A stretch of 50,294 nucleotides of DNA from Deltaproteobacteria bacterium Ga0077550 (GTDB lineage Bacteria; Myxococcota_A; Polyangia; Nannocystales; Nannocystaceae): contig LNFB01000231.1 of assembly GCA_001464385.1 (NCBI GenBank), positions 1-50,294 of the forward strand, given 5' to 3'. This document shows, one piece after another, positions 1-8,508 of the stretch (its first letter is position 1; the number at the start of each line of letters is the position of its first letter). The position numbers were made by a program, and so were the translations under genes. The notes under the pieces are model-generated. The model saw nothing but the letters and a program-made list of their open reading frames with translations. It had not been told where the DNA came from and made no database searches.

Positions 1-117
1 GGGGTCCGCCGCGGCGCTCGGGGTCGCGGGACCCTGCGCGGGGGCGGACGACTCGGCCGAGCACGCGGCCAGTGCGAGCGTCATCGCGAGCGGACCTGGG
101 CGGAACCGGGGGCGCAT
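1..117 (-). CDS. N-terminus of a lipoprotein (runs off the window)
   Basis: Only the first 39 codons lie inside the window. The ATG at 117 is followed by a basic n-region (MRPRFRPGPLAM), a short hydrophobic stretch and a lipobox LAAC, then a Ser/Ala/Pro-rich segment, as in other lipoproteins of this window. A second in-frame ATG lies 11 codons in and would give a very short signal peptide. It is divergent from the bestrophin-like gene, so positions 118-182 should hold both promoters. The function cannot be told from this fragment. Confidence 0.55.
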   Translation of the reverse strand, partial: MRPRFRPGPLAMTLALAACSAESSAPAQGPATPSAAADP

Positions 118-182
118 GGCCTGCTCTTAGCACGCCGCTGCGGCGGGAGAACCCCCCGGCGGTGATAGGCTGGGCGGCGCGC

Positions 183-1091
183 ATGATCGACTACGACCCG
201 AAATCCTGGCTGCGCATCGTCCTGACGATCCGCGGCAGCGTCGTGCCGAGGCTGCTCGGGCGCGTCGCCATCGCCGCCGGGCTCGGCGTCTTCGCGGCCT
301 GGTCCTACGACCACGGCGGGTTCTCGATCCCGCCGCTCGCCCACACGCTCATCGGCGTCGCGCTGGGCCTGCTGCTCGTGTTCCGCACCAACGCGTCGTA
401 CGGCCGCTACGTCGAGGCCCGCGAGCTGCTGGGTCGGGTCGTCAACGCGACCCGGGACCTCGCGCGCCAGGTCGTCGTGTACGTCGGCGATCACCCCGAG
501 CGCGCGGCGCTGCGCGCGGACGTGCTGCGGTGGATCGGCGCCTTCTATGCGCTGTTGGTGCAGAGCGTCCGCGACGGCCGCGACCTCGGTGAGCTCGGTG
601 AGCGCCTCGGCGCCGACGAGCGCGCGCGGCTCGAGCCGCTGCGCTTCCGCGCCTCGGTCGTGATCACGTGGATCTCCGGTCGGCTCCACCGCGCCCACGC
701 CGAGGGGCACCTCGCCGCCGAGCCGCTGCGGGCGATCGACGCCAACCTCGGCTCGCTGATCGCGTCGCTCGGTGGGTGCGAGCGGATCCGCCGGACGCCG
801 GTGCCGTTCGCGTACGCCCAGCACATCAAGGTGTTCGTGGTCCTGTTCTGCTACACCGTGCCGTTCGCGATGGTCGAGGCCCTGCACGTGTACACGCCGA
901 TCTCGGCGGCCGTGCTGTCATTCGCGTTGTTCGGCATCGACGAGATCGGCGTGGAGATCGAGGATCCGTTCGGCACCGATCCCAACGATCTGCCGATGGA
1001 GCGCATCGGCGAGACCGTCGAGGTGAGCGCGCGCGAGATCCTCGCGGCGGGGAGCCTCGACCAACCGCGCGGGGCACCGATCGCGACGTAG
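183..1091 (+). CDS. bestrophin-like (UPF0187) membrane channel protein
   Basis: A 302-aa membrane protein of the bestrophin/UPF0187 family, whose members form pentameric anion or cation channels in the inner membrane. Seen: the N-terminal MIDYDPKSW block, a hydrophobic segment around residues 20-45, the FRTNASYGRYVEAR block (about 62-75), and near the C-terminus the acidic signature GIDEIGVEIEDPFG followed by DPNDLPM, which matches the family hallmark. The ATG at 183 is chosen because the family starts with this block; the longer frame upstream is not conserved-looking and overlaps the divergent lipoprotein. No operon partner is evident. Substrate ion unknown. Confidence 0.9.
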   Translation: MIDYDPKSWLRIVLTIRGSVVPRLLGRVAIAAGLGVFAAWSYDHGGFSIPPLAHTLIGVALGLLLVFRTNASYGRYVEARELLGRVVNATRDLARQVVVYVGDHPERAALRADVLRWIGAFYALLVQSVRDGRDLGELGERLGADERARLEPLRFRASVVITWISGRLHRAHAEGHLAAEPLRAIDANLGSLIASLGGCERIRRTPVPFAYAQHIKVFVVLFCYTVPFAMVEALHVYTPISAAVLSFALFGIDEIGVEIEDPFGTDPNDLPMERIGETVEVSAREILAAGSLDQPRGAPIAT

Positions 1092-1305
1092 CTCGGGCCC
1101 GGGGCGACCCACGGGATCGCCTCGACGCCCGAGCCGTCGAGCGCGAGGACCAGCAGCGCATCGGTGCCCGGGGCGCCCGAGAGCGCGAGGCCAGCGTCGA
1201 AATCCACCGCGACGTCGCCCAGAGGGCAGCTCGCGTCGCGGCGTAGTACGCTGGACGAGCGCCATGACGAACCCATTGCTCGCTCCCCGAATGGATGTGC
1301 GCTCG

Positions 1306-2901
1306 ATGTCGCGTCGTCGCGCTGCCGCGGCGCTGGTCGTCGGCCTCGGTTTGTGCGCCTGCGGATCGAAGGATCTGCCGGCGGCGAACGACGAGACCAC
1401 GGGCGCCGGCACCGGGGCCGTCGGGACGTCCTCGGGTTCGGGATCGACGACGGCGGACACCGGCGGCGACACCGAGACGACGCCCGAGGATCGCGCGACG
1501 ATCGTACATAGCTTCGGTGTCGTCGATCTCGCGCCACTCGAGGAGACGCAGCCGTGCGTCCAGTGGACGCTCGACAACGAAGCGGCGCTGTACGTCCAGA
1601 CGGTGCGCCTCACGAACGACGGCGCCTCGCACCACTCGAACTGGTTCGTCGTCCCCGAGAACGCGTTCCCCGGCGACGACGGCTACTTCGATTGCGATGC
1701 GCGTGGGTTCACCGAGCTCGGCGCCGCGGTCGAAGGGACCGTGTTGTTCGCCCAGTCGACGCAGTCCCGCATCGACGAGCAACGCCTGCCCGAGGGCGTC
1801 GTGGTCAAGATCCCGCCGCGGCACAAGGTCGTCGCCGGCGGTCACTTCCTCAACCTCTCGGACTCGCCGTACAGCACCGAGCTGCGGATGGCGTTCGACC
1901 TGATCCACCCCAAGGATGTCGAGGTCGTGACGGCGCCGTTCCGGCTGACGTACACCGACCTCGACATCCCGGCCAACCGCGAGGCTTGGTTCACCGGCAA
2001 CTGCAACCTCGCCGGGACCTACGAGGGGCAGGCGGGCAAGCCGCTCGATCTCCAGCTCTACTACATCACGCCGCACTACCACTACCTGGGGAACTACTTC
2101 GACCTCACGCTTTCGGGCGGCCCCCGCGATGGCGAGAGCGTGTTCCGATTCGACGGGTTCAACGCGGGCAGCAACGGTCAGGCGTTCGACCCGCCGGTCG
2201 ATCTCACCGGGGCGGACGGCTTCCGCTTCACCTGCGGCTACGACAACTGGCGCAACGAGTCGGTCGGCTGGGGCGTCGGCGATCAAGAGATGTGCGTGAT
2301 GCTCGGCCTCGCAGATTCCGCGGTGCTCATGGACGGCACGGTGGGCGCGGGCGCGATCGTGGGCGAGCAGGACGGCATCGTGATGAACGAAGGCAACTGC
2401 CAGGTGATCGGCCTGCCCAAGAACGACGCCCAGACCCTGCCGAGTCCCGAGGAGATCGCCGCGGCGCTGTACGTGCCGCCGAGCTCGCCGGGTGACGCCG
2501 AGCTACCGCCGGTGCCCGAGTGCGTCGACGTCGACCCCGAGCACCCGCCCCACGAGCCGGCGACGCTCGGCAGCATCTCGGCGACGCTGCTCGAGTCGAC
2601 GTGCCTGTTCTCGTCGTGCCACGGCGGCGATGGGGCGATGGCCGGTGGTCTCGACCTGCGGCCCGACGGGCTGCACGCACGGCTGATGAACCACGCCGTG
2701 GCCGGCAACACCGATCTCCCGCTGGTCGCCCCTGGCGACCCCGACGGCAGCTGGCTGTACCGCCGCATCGCCGACTGCGCGCCCCTCGACGGCGACGGCA
2801 ACCCCGTGCAGCACATGCCGTTCAACGCGCCGACGCTGTCGCGCCCGGAGCTGGTGACGAAGGTGCGCGCGTGGATCGAGGCCGGAGCGGCGGATGACTA
2901 G
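1306..2901 (+). CDS. PHM-type copper monooxygenase-like lipoprotein with C-terminal cytochrome-like CX4CH domain
   Basis: Secreted lipoprotein of 531 aa (alternative ATGs at 1264 and 1291; 1306 gives the neatest signal peptide, ending at a GLCAC lipobox). A Ser/Thr/Gly linker follows. The body resembles peptidylglycine alpha-hydroxylating monooxygenase/dopamine hydroxylase proteins: HH pair in ASHHSNWF (about residue 108) and His in AGGHFLNLS (about 178) as CuA-type ligands, HxH in TPHYHYLG (about 255) and Met in DQEMCVMLG (about 327) as CuB-type ligands. The C-terminal 100 residues carry TCLFSSCHGG, a CX4CH motif of the planctomycete-cytochrome style, and end in VRAWIEAGAADD. The same two domains occur as separate genes at 41797-42768 and 42919-43461. 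Copper binding is inferred from the motifs; the substrate is unknown. Confidence 0.8.
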   Translation: MSRRRAAAALVVGLGLCACGSKDLPAANDETTGAGTGAVGTSSGSGSTTADTGGDTETTPEDRATIVHSFGVVDLAPLEETQPCVQWTLDNEAALYVQTVRLTNDGASHHSNWFVVPENAFPGDDGYFDCDARGFTELGAAVEGTVLFAQSTQSRIDEQRLPEGVVVKIPPRHKVVAGGHFLNLSDSPYSTELRMAFDLIHPKDVEVVTAPFRLTYTDLDIPANREAWFTGNCNLAGTYEGQAGKPLDLQLYYITPHYHYLGNYFDLTLSGGPRDGESVFRFDGFNAGSNGQAFDPPVDLTGADGFRFTCGYDNWRNESVGWGVGDQEMCVMLGLADSAVLMDGTVGAGAIVGEQDGIVMNEGNCQVIGLPKNDAQTLPSPEEIAAALYVPPSSPGDAELPPVPECVDVDPEHPPHEPATLGSISATLLESTCLFSSCHGGDGAMAGGLDLRPDGLHARLMNHAVAGNTDLPLVAPGDPDGSWLYRRIADCAPLDGDGNPVQHMPFNAPTLSRPELVTKVRAWIEAGAADD

Positions 2902-2903
2902 CC

Positions 2904-2940
2904 GGGTGTCCGGAAGCACGTGAAGCGTTCTTCCGCACCC
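2904..2940. terminator. imperfect hairpin between convergent genes
   Basis: Between the convergent stops at 2901 and 2952, GGGTG (2904-2908) pairs with CACCC (2936-2940) and CGGAAG (2911-2916) pairs with CTTCCG (2930-2935). This makes an 11-bp stem with a 2-nt bulge and a 13-nt loop. There is no T-tract on either side, so termination is inferred from position only. Confidence 0.4.
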
Positions 2941-2951
2941 TACATCGCCGC

Positions 2952-3527
2952 TCACACACAGACCATCGACGCGCCGAGGGCCAGGCACTCCATGCCGCCC
3001 GGGCACGTCTTGCCGCCCGCGCAGTCGAGGGCACACACCTGCATGTCGACGCCGCCGACGGGCGCCGTCACGCAGGCCGGCGTCGCGGTGCCGGCGGGCG
3101 AAGGGCCGCAGTCGCCGGGGATCGTGCACGCGTTGGTGCAGAACCCGAGGTCGCCCATCACCAGGACGCAGGCGGTCGTGCCGAAGCACTCGACCGCGCT
3201 GACGCACGCGGAGTAGAGACCATCGGCGGGCTGCTCGTCCGGGCCGGTGTCGCTGCCGGTCGCGTCCTCGCTCGGGGCCGTCGTCGCGTCGCCGCTGCTC
3301 GCCGTGCTCTCCGTGCCGTCCGCGGTCTCGGTCCCGGACTCGGCCGACGCCGCGCCCGTGCCCACCGAGGTCGCGGTCACGGTGGTGCCGACCGTGGTGC
3401 CGACCGTCGTCGCCGGTGCGGAGCCACCGCCCAACGAGGTCGCGCCGTCCTCGCTGTCGACGGTGCACCCGCCCACACCGAGGAGGATCCAGGGGACGGC
3501 AGCGCGCAGCTTCGGGGCGACGGTCAC
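2952..3527 (-). CDS. Cys-rich lipoprotein with Thr/Ser-rich linker
   Basis: About 191 aa from GTG 3527. The start is followed by VTVAPKLRAAVPW, a hydrophobic stretch and a GVGGC lipobox; a long Thr/Ser/Gly/Ala linker then leads to a C-terminal region of about 85 residues with 12 or more cysteines (ACVSAVECFG, CTNACTIPGDCG, CALDCAGGKTCPGG). Such disulfide-rich modules are common in secreted myxobacterial proteins, and no catalytic motif is visible. A TTG further upstream (3566) would lie inside the loop of a hairpin, so GTG 3527 is preferred. It lies downstream of, and on the same strand as, the lipoprotein gene at 3600-4478. Function unknown. Confidence 0.65.
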   Translation of the reverse strand: MTVAPKLRAAVPWILLGVGGCTVDSEDGATSLGGGSAPATTVGTTVGTTVTATSVGTGAASAESGTETADGTESTASSGDATTAPSEDATGSDTGPDEQPADGLYSACVSAVECFGTTACVLVMGDLGFCTNACTIPGDCGPSPAGTATPACVTAPVGGVDMQVCALDCAGGKTCPGGMECLALGASMVCV

Positions 3528-3552
3528 GGGTCCATGAGTATGCGCGAGGACG

Positions 3553-3583
3553 GCGACGCCCGCCAAGAAGGGACGGGCGTCGC
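3553..3583 (-). terminator. 10-bp perfect hairpin downstream of lipoprotein gene
   Basis: GCGACGCCCG at 3553-3562 is fully complementary to CGGGCGTCGC at 3574-3583, with an 11-nt loop. It sits between the stop of the upstream gene (3600) and the start of the next minus-strand gene (3527). No T-run follows, so it may be a terminator, a processing site or an mRNA stabiliser. Confidence 0.45.
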
Positions 3584-3599
3584 GGGGAGGCGCGCGGGA

Positions 3600-4478
3600 T
3601 CAGCCGCCGGTGCTGCTCGACGTGCCGGTCCCCGAGTCCGAGCTGCTGCTCGAGCCGGAGTCGGAGCTGGACTCCGAGCCCGCGGTGGTATCCGCCGCGG
3701 TGGTGCTGCTGCCGTCGCTCGAGCCGCCCGACGAACCCGACGTGTCGCTGCCCTCGGTGCAGGTGACGAGCGACACCTCGTCGAGGAAGAAGTTGGTCAG
3801 GCCGTTGCCGAGCACGTCGCCGGTGAACGTGATGGTGTGGCCTGCGCCGTCCGCGAAGTCGCTGATGTCCACCGTGACCGGCGTGTAGCCGTCGAAGTCG
3901 GCGATCTCCGTATCGACCGCGAGCCACACGCTCTCTTCGTCGATGGTGACCTCGAAGAAGTCGTCGCCGGTCTGGGACGACGCGTTGATCTGGAACCGGA
4001 ACGACAGGAACGCCGAGGTGCCGTCGATCGTCACGTCCTGGCGCACCGACGCGACCTCGGGGTCGGTGTCGATGCCGCCGAACCACGCGTACCAGTCCCC
4101 GGCGTAGGGATCGGCGCCGGGGTCCTCGGTGCAGTCGACGTCGCAGATCGGCGTGCCGAAGTTCACCGACATCTCGGTCCACGCCTCGGATGGCGTGCCA
4201 CCCTCGAAGCCGCCGTCGGCGATGAGGTTGTCCGAGCACACGCCCGTCGGTGCGCTGGTGGTCTCGCCGAGGCTGTCGTCGCCGGTCTCGTCGGGATCGG
4301 AGGAGGTCGCCGAGACCGAGTCCGTGGTCGACAGGCTCGCACTGCTCCCGCCGGTCGACTCGCCCGAGTTGCTGTCGTCGCCGGTCCCGTCGTTCGTCGT
4401 GACCAGGCAGCCTGCGCCGAGCAGCGCGTGGCAGAGCAACAAGGAGAGACCAGGGAGCGCGAAGTTCGTGCGGAGCAT
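3600..4478 (-). CDS. lipoprotein with carbohydrate-binding-like beta domain and Ser-rich tail
   Basis: 292 aa from ATG 4478, which begins a signal peptide (MLRTNFALPGLSLLLCHALL) ending in a GAGC lipobox. An Asp/Ser/Thr linker follows. The central domain (about residues 85-235) has alternating beta segments and features of jelly-roll carbohydrate-binding or MAM-like modules: NLIADGGFEGG at its start, a WYAWFGGID block, and FFLDEVSLVTC at its end. The C-terminal 50 residues are almost only Ser/Thr/Gly/Asp and stop at SSTGG. A linker-like tail with nothing after it is odd and may mean that a downstream domain was lost. Ligand unknown; an extracellular binding role is inferred. Confidence 0.7.
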   Translation of the reverse strand: MLRTNFALPGLSLLLCHALLGAGCLVTTNDGTGDDSNSGESTGGSSASLSTTDSVSATSSDPDETGDDSLGETTSAPTGVCSDNLIADGGFEGGTPSEAWTEMSVNFGTPICDVDCTEDPGADPYAGDWYAWFGGIDTDPEVASVRQDVTIDGTSAFLSFRFQINASSQTGDDFFEVTIDEESVWLAVDTEIADFDGYTPVTVDISDFADGAGHTITFTGDVLGNGLTNFFLDEVSLVTCTEGSDTSGSSGGSSDGSSTTAADTTAGSESSSDSGSSSSSDSGTGTSSSTGG

Positions 4479-4579
4479 GACAAGCCTTTGGACTGAGGAT
4501 GACACGGTGACATTTTCAGGGGGTTTGGTGCAAACGCCCTCTCGTCGCCGACTCGACGCGGGGGGGGGCGGCTCGCGGC

Positions 4580-5845
4580 TCACCAGCCCTCGTACACGCA
4601 TACGGCGGGGCCGTGGGTCACGCTCGCTCGGCACACCGCGCCATCGCAGCTCGCGCCCACGTCACAGACCAGCGACCCGGCGCAGGGATCGCCGATCCCG
4701 GGCCGCACGTCGCAGAAGCCCGCGGGACAGTAGCCGCTCTCGCACTGACGATGGCCCGTGCACGCGGTGCCCCGCGGCTGCCCCGCGACGCACAACGAGA
4801 CGTCCGTGGTCTCGCAGTACGCCCCCCGTGCGCACTCGCCCGACAGGCAGGGCTGGCCCGCGGGCGGCGGTACGGCGCAGACCGAGACCGAGTAGTCGCA
4901 GAGCAATCCCTCGCGGCAGTTGACGACGTCGCACCGCGAGCCGATGTCGCCCAGCGGCGTGCAGCGCCCGTCGATCCCGCAGCCGAGGCCCTCCTCGCAG
5001 CCGCTCTCGCTGCACGGCTCGCCGGCCTTGCCGCGTCGCGTGCACCGGACCTGGTAGTTGCCGCTGTTGTCGTCGACGTACGTGCACGCGAGCCCGACCT
5101 CGCACGCGGCGGACTCGCAGTTCGCGCCCTCGCCGACGCGCCGTCGGCACGTCGCGCCCGAGCCGTTGTAGTCGCAGTAGCTGTCGGCGGCGCACTCGCC
5201 CAGCAGGCACGGCTCGCCCGCCGGCGGCGCCTGGGCGCACCGGCCCTCGTCACCGATGCACGCGAGGCCGTCGGCGCAGCGATCGAGCTCGGTGAAGGTC
5301 GCGGCGTCTCGGCAGCGCTCGCCGGCCTGCAGGCCGGACAGGGCGGCGCACGGGGTGACGCAGCGCCCTTGGTCGCACAGCAGGCCCTGGTCGCAGTCGC
5401 TGACGAGGTCGTCGAACCGATCGCAACGCTCGCCCTCGCCGCGCGTCCCGTGGAAGACCTGGCAGAACTCGTGGCAGGGGTGGCGATCGTCCGCGGGCGG
5501 CCACGCGCAGACCGCTCCGTCGATGCCCGCCTCGATCGTGTCGAGGCACGCGGGGTCGTACGTCAGCTCGCGCTCCTCGCCCGCGACGAGGCGGGCACGC
5601 CACTGGTCGGTCAAGGTCGGCGCGCACCCGGCCTGCGCGACGGTCACCTCGCACGCGCACGCCTCGGTGCTCTCGCAGTGCAACGCGACGAGCTGCGCGA
5701 CGCGCTCCAGCCGCTCGTCGAGCAGTGTCCCGTCCGAGGCATCACCCAGACACCCCGGGGCCACCAGGGCGGCGGCGATCGCCACCGTGCGGATCGGCCC
5801 GCGTCCCATCACCGCCACCAGACATCCACGCCAACCCATGTGCAT
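4580..5845 (-). CDS. Cys-rich secreted lipoprotein (Dickkopf-like repeats)
   Basis: 421 aa from ATG 5845; ATGs at 5839 and 5809 are also possible, and 5809 gives a compact signal peptide ending in VAPGC. The mature protein is full of short disulfide modules of the type GEPC-LLGECAADSYCD, GANCESAACEVGLAC and GQPCLSGECARGAYC, each about 35-45 residues, ending CVYEGW. This resembles the Dickkopf-like, Cys-rich extracellular proteins frequent in myxobacteria. No enzymatic motif was seen. The gene is divergent from the outer-membrane-type gene at 5951; the 105-bp gap contains the least GC-rich DNA locally (around 5850-5875 and 5908-5915), as expected for promoters. Confidence 0.75.
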   Translation of the reverse strand: MHMGWRGCLVAVMGRGPIRTVAIAAALVAPGCLGDASDGTLLDERLERVAQLVALHCESTEACACEVTVAQAGCAPTLTDQWRARLVAGEERELTYDPACLDTIEAGIDGAVCAWPPADDRHPCHEFCQVFHGTRGEGERCDRFDDLVSDCDQGLLCDQGRCVTPCAALSGLQAGERCRDAATFTELDRCADGLACIGDEGRCAQAPPAGEPCLLGECAADSYCDYNGSGATCRRRVGEGANCESAACEVGLACTYVDDNSGNYQVRCTRRGKAGEPCSESGCEEGLGCGIDGRCTPLGDIGSRCDVVNCREGLLCDYSVSVCAVPPPAGQPCLSGECARGAYCETTDVSLCVAGQPRGTACTGHRQCESGYCPAGFCDVRPGIGDPCAGSLVCDVGASCDGAVCRASVTHGPAVCVYEGW

Positions 5846-5950
5846 GCTGTCAATTTGCGCAAAATACGGCGCTGTGACAAGCACCAAAGGCGCGCTCTCT
5901 CGGGCGCGTATTTTTCGGTGCGGCCCGTCGGCCGTGGTACTCGCACGATC

Positions 5951-7228
5951 GTGCGCGCGCTCGCTCGAGTCGGTGCCGCTGGGCTGGTGCCGACGCTCGT
6001 GCTCGGCTCGGTCCTGGGATCGCCGGCGCCCCTGCACGCGCGAGGCCGCGAGGCCCGGTCGGGCGTCGCCGCGTCGAAGCCGGCGGGGTGTGGTCGCTTC
6101 GACGCGCTGTGCTGTGCGCCCGGCGTCGAGCCGTGCGTGCGGCCGGGGCCGGCCCGCGTGCTGCTGCTCTCGCTCGGTGCGATCGCGGGCGCGGGCGCGG
6201 CCGGCCTGCTGTTCGCCCTGGGCGATCGCCTGAGCAACGGCGACGCCGGCACCCTGCTGGTCGGCGGCGGCGCGGTCGCGGGCGCGGGCGCGTTGCTGGG
6301 GATCCTCGCCGCGCGGACGCTCGGCGACGGACCGACGCTCGAGGATCGCGTGCGACGCGAGACGCTCGGCCTGGCGATGACCGGCGCCGGCACGCGCGTG
6401 CTGGGCGAGCGGAGCCCGCCCTCGATGTCGCTGCGCGTCGGCCCGACGCTGTGGCTCGACGCTCGATCGCGCCTGCGACTCCTGGGTGAGGTGACCGGGT
6501 TGCTCGGCGCCGAGCGCCACGTCGATCCGCGGCCGCAGCTCGCGGACGCGGGCGCGGCGGGCTCCGGCACACAGCCGGGCACGCTGGCGCGCCGACGGCT
6601 GGGCTTCGCGCTCGGCCTCGACTTCGCCGTGGGCCTGCCGTATCCGGTGCTGCGCCGCTCGGCGCGCCTCGGTCCGACCGAGCTGCGCTACCGACCCGAG
6701 GTGCAGTACCGCCGCGATTGGATCACGATGGGCGACGCAGGCACGCGCATCGTCGAGCACACGATGCTGCTGCCGCTGCTGGTGGGGGCGCGCTGGCACG
6801 TCTCGCCGCGGCAGCGCTTCACCTTCTACGTCGGGCCGCGCTTCGACATCATCTCCTACTCGTCGCTCGATGGTCGCAAGCTGTCGCGGGGCAAGCCCAA
6901 TGTCGCGCCGATCTACGGCGAGGCCTGGTACGACATCGACGTGCCGTTGACCGAGCACCCGCGGCGCGACGGCGCGACGCGGCGGGCGAAGACCACCGCC
7001 ATGCTGAGCGTCGGCTACGTCCACTCGCGCTTCGGCGGGCGCGGCTTCAACTTCGGCCCGGTGATCGGGTTCCTCGGACCGATCCACGCGGAGTGGACGG
7101 TGCGCGTGCGCCCTGTGGGCGCCAAGGCGGCGGCGCAGTTCGGCGCGGGCGTCGTCATCGGCAACGGATACGCCGTGACCGGCACCGTCGGTGCGGTGCT
7201 GCCGAGTCTGCGAGGGAGGTCCCGATGA
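5951..7228 (+). CDS. exported protein, probable outer-membrane beta-structure
   Basis: About 425 aa from GTG 5951 (GTG 5918 also possible). The start begins a signal peptide of about 30 residues ending near APLHA. Two Gly/Ala-rich hydrophobic segments follow (about residues 75-95 and 100-120). The C-terminal half has alternating hydrophobic beta-like stretches with aromatic residues (RFTFYVGPRFDIISY; VGYVHSRFGGRGFNFGPVIGF) and ends in a Gly-rich strand pattern, suggesting an outer-membrane barrel. I do not recognise a specific family. Its stop overlaps the ATG of the metallophosphoesterase gene (ATGA), so the two are translationally coupled. Confidence 0.65.
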   Translation: MRALARVGAAGLVPTLVLGSVLGSPAPLHARGREARSGVAASKPAGCGRFDALCCAPGVEPCVRPGPARVLLLSLGAIAGAGAAGLLFALGDRLSNGDAGTLLVGGGAVAGAGALLGILAARTLGDGPTLEDRVRRETLGLAMTGAGTRVLGERSPPSMSLRVGPTLWLDARSRLRLLGEVTGLLGAERHVDPRPQLADAGAAGSGTQPGTLARRRLGFALGLDFAVGLPYPVLRRSARLGPTELRYRPEVQYRRDWITMGDAGTRIVEHTMLLPLLVGARWHVSPRQRFTFYVGPRFDIISYSSLDGRKLSRGKPNVAPIYGEAWYDIDVPLTEHPRRDGATRRAKTTAMLSVGYVHSRFGGRGFNFGPVIGFLGPIHAEWTVRVRPVGAKAAAQFGAGVVIGNGYAVTGTVGAVLPSLRGRSR

Positions 7229-8499
7229 TGTCGCGAGGCAGTGTCGACCTGTGGGTGTCCAGGTGTCGGCTCGCGCTGTTCACGGCCGCGGGCGCGACGA
7301 GCCACGCGTGCGCTCAGCCCGAGTGCGCGTCACCGGACTACGCCAACCCGGAGTGTCGCGTCATCGCCGAGAACGAGCTCGCGCGGCTGCTCACCGGCGC
7401 GGGCGTCGAGGTGCGCTTCCAGGAGCCGACCGCCCGGACCGCCGCGACGTGGGCGGCGACCGGCCTCGCGCGCGAGTCGGCCCCCGGCGCGCTGTCGCTG
7501 CGGGTCGCGGGTCCAGGCGCCTTCGCGGTGTCGTTCGAGCCGACGCGCCCCGACGTGGACGCGTCGCTCGAGATCACGCTCGACAACGTCGACCCGGCGG
7601 CGAGCGTGGTCGTCGACGAGCTCGGCGGCGAGCGGGAGGTGCCCGCGGTGGCCGGCAGCACGCGGCGCACGGTCACGCTCGACGTCGCCGGACCCGCCGT
7701 CCGCTGGATCCGCGGCGCGCGACCGTGCCCGCCGCGCTACCGCCTCGCGGTGACGGCGGACATCCAGACCAACCCATGGCAGTTCGAGCGCATCGTCGAT
7801 CGCCTCATCGCCGAGGCCGCCGACGCCGAGGCCGCAGGCGAGCCATTGGTCGGGCTGGTCATCGCCGGCGATCTGTCGGAGGCCTCGCGGGACGACGAGT
7901 TCGAGACCCTCGCGCCGATCTTCGCTCGGCTGCCGTTCCCCGTGGCGGTGACCGCCGGCAACCACGACATCTACCGACCGCTGCATCCGCAGTACAACCG
8001 CAACTTCGGGCCCGGCAACTACGCGTTCGCGGTGTGCGACGTGCACGTGGCGATGCTCGACAGCGGCAGCGGCACGATCGCCCGCTCGGTGCAGGCGCGC
8101 CTGCCGGAGCTGCTCGATCGCGGCGAGCGGGCGCACCTGCTGGCGGTGATGCACCACCCGCCATACCCCGGAATCACCGGGTCCGGCTGGTCGCGCGAGG
8201 ACACCGCGGCGCAGGCGCTGGTCGAGTTCGCGGCCGCCGACGTCGACCTCGTGCTCGCGGGACACAACCACGCGCTGCACGACTTCCCCAGCATCGACGT
8301 CGGCGACGCGGTGCTGCGCGAGATCATCGTCGGCACCGGGGGCGCGTACCAGGGCGTCGGTGTGCCGCGCTACGGCTACCTGCGCCTGCGCTTCGGCGAT
8401 GGCGACGACATCCAGCCGTGCTTCGTCGAGGTCGAGCCGGCGGGCCTCGACGGGCCGGCGGGCGAGTCGCTGCGCACGCTCGAGTACTGCGCGGACTGA
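7225..8499 (+). CDS. exported calcineurin-like metallophosphoesterase
   Basis: 424 aa; ATG 7225 (or 7228) lies 5-6 nt after a strong GGGAGG ribosome site and overlaps the previous stop by 4 nt. An N-terminal hydrophobic stretch ending near HACAQP suggests export. Metallophosphoesterase motifs appear in order: TADIQTN (motif I), GDLSEAS (II), AGNHDIY (III), VMHHPPY (IV) and AGHNHALHD (V). In motif I the usual DxH is DIQ, so one metal-ligating His is replaced by Gln. This occurs in some family branches but should change metal affinity. An unassigned beta-rich domain (about residues 60-165) precedes the catalytic part. Substrate unknown. Confidence 0.85.
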   Translation: MMSRGSVDLWVSRCRLALFTAAGATSHACAQPECASPDYANPECRVIAENELARLLTGAGVEVRFQEPTARTAATWAATGLARESAPGALSLRVAGPGAFAVSFEPTRPDVDASLEITLDNVDPAASVVVDELGGEREVPAVAGSTRRTVTLDVAGPAVRWIRGARPCPPRYRLAVTADIQTNPWQFERIVDRLIAEAADAEAAGEPLVGLVIAGDLSEASRDDEFETLAPIFARLPFPVAVTAGNHDIYRPLHPQYNRNFGPGNYAFAVCDVHVAMLDSGSGTIARSVQARLPELLDRGERAHLLAVMHHPPYPGITGSGWSREDTAAQALVEFAAADVDLVLAGHNHALHDFPSIDVGDAVLREIIVGTGGAYQGVGVPRYGYLRLRFGDGDDIQPCFVEVEPAGLDGPAGESLRTLEYCAD

Positions 8500-8508
8500 A
8501 GGTCCGGG

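Noticed and set aside
4613..5950. Upstream extension of the outer-membrane-type protein by over 400 codons
   Set aside because: It overlaps the Cys-rich lipoprotein on the other strand and lacks a signal peptide; the GTG at 5951 begins one.
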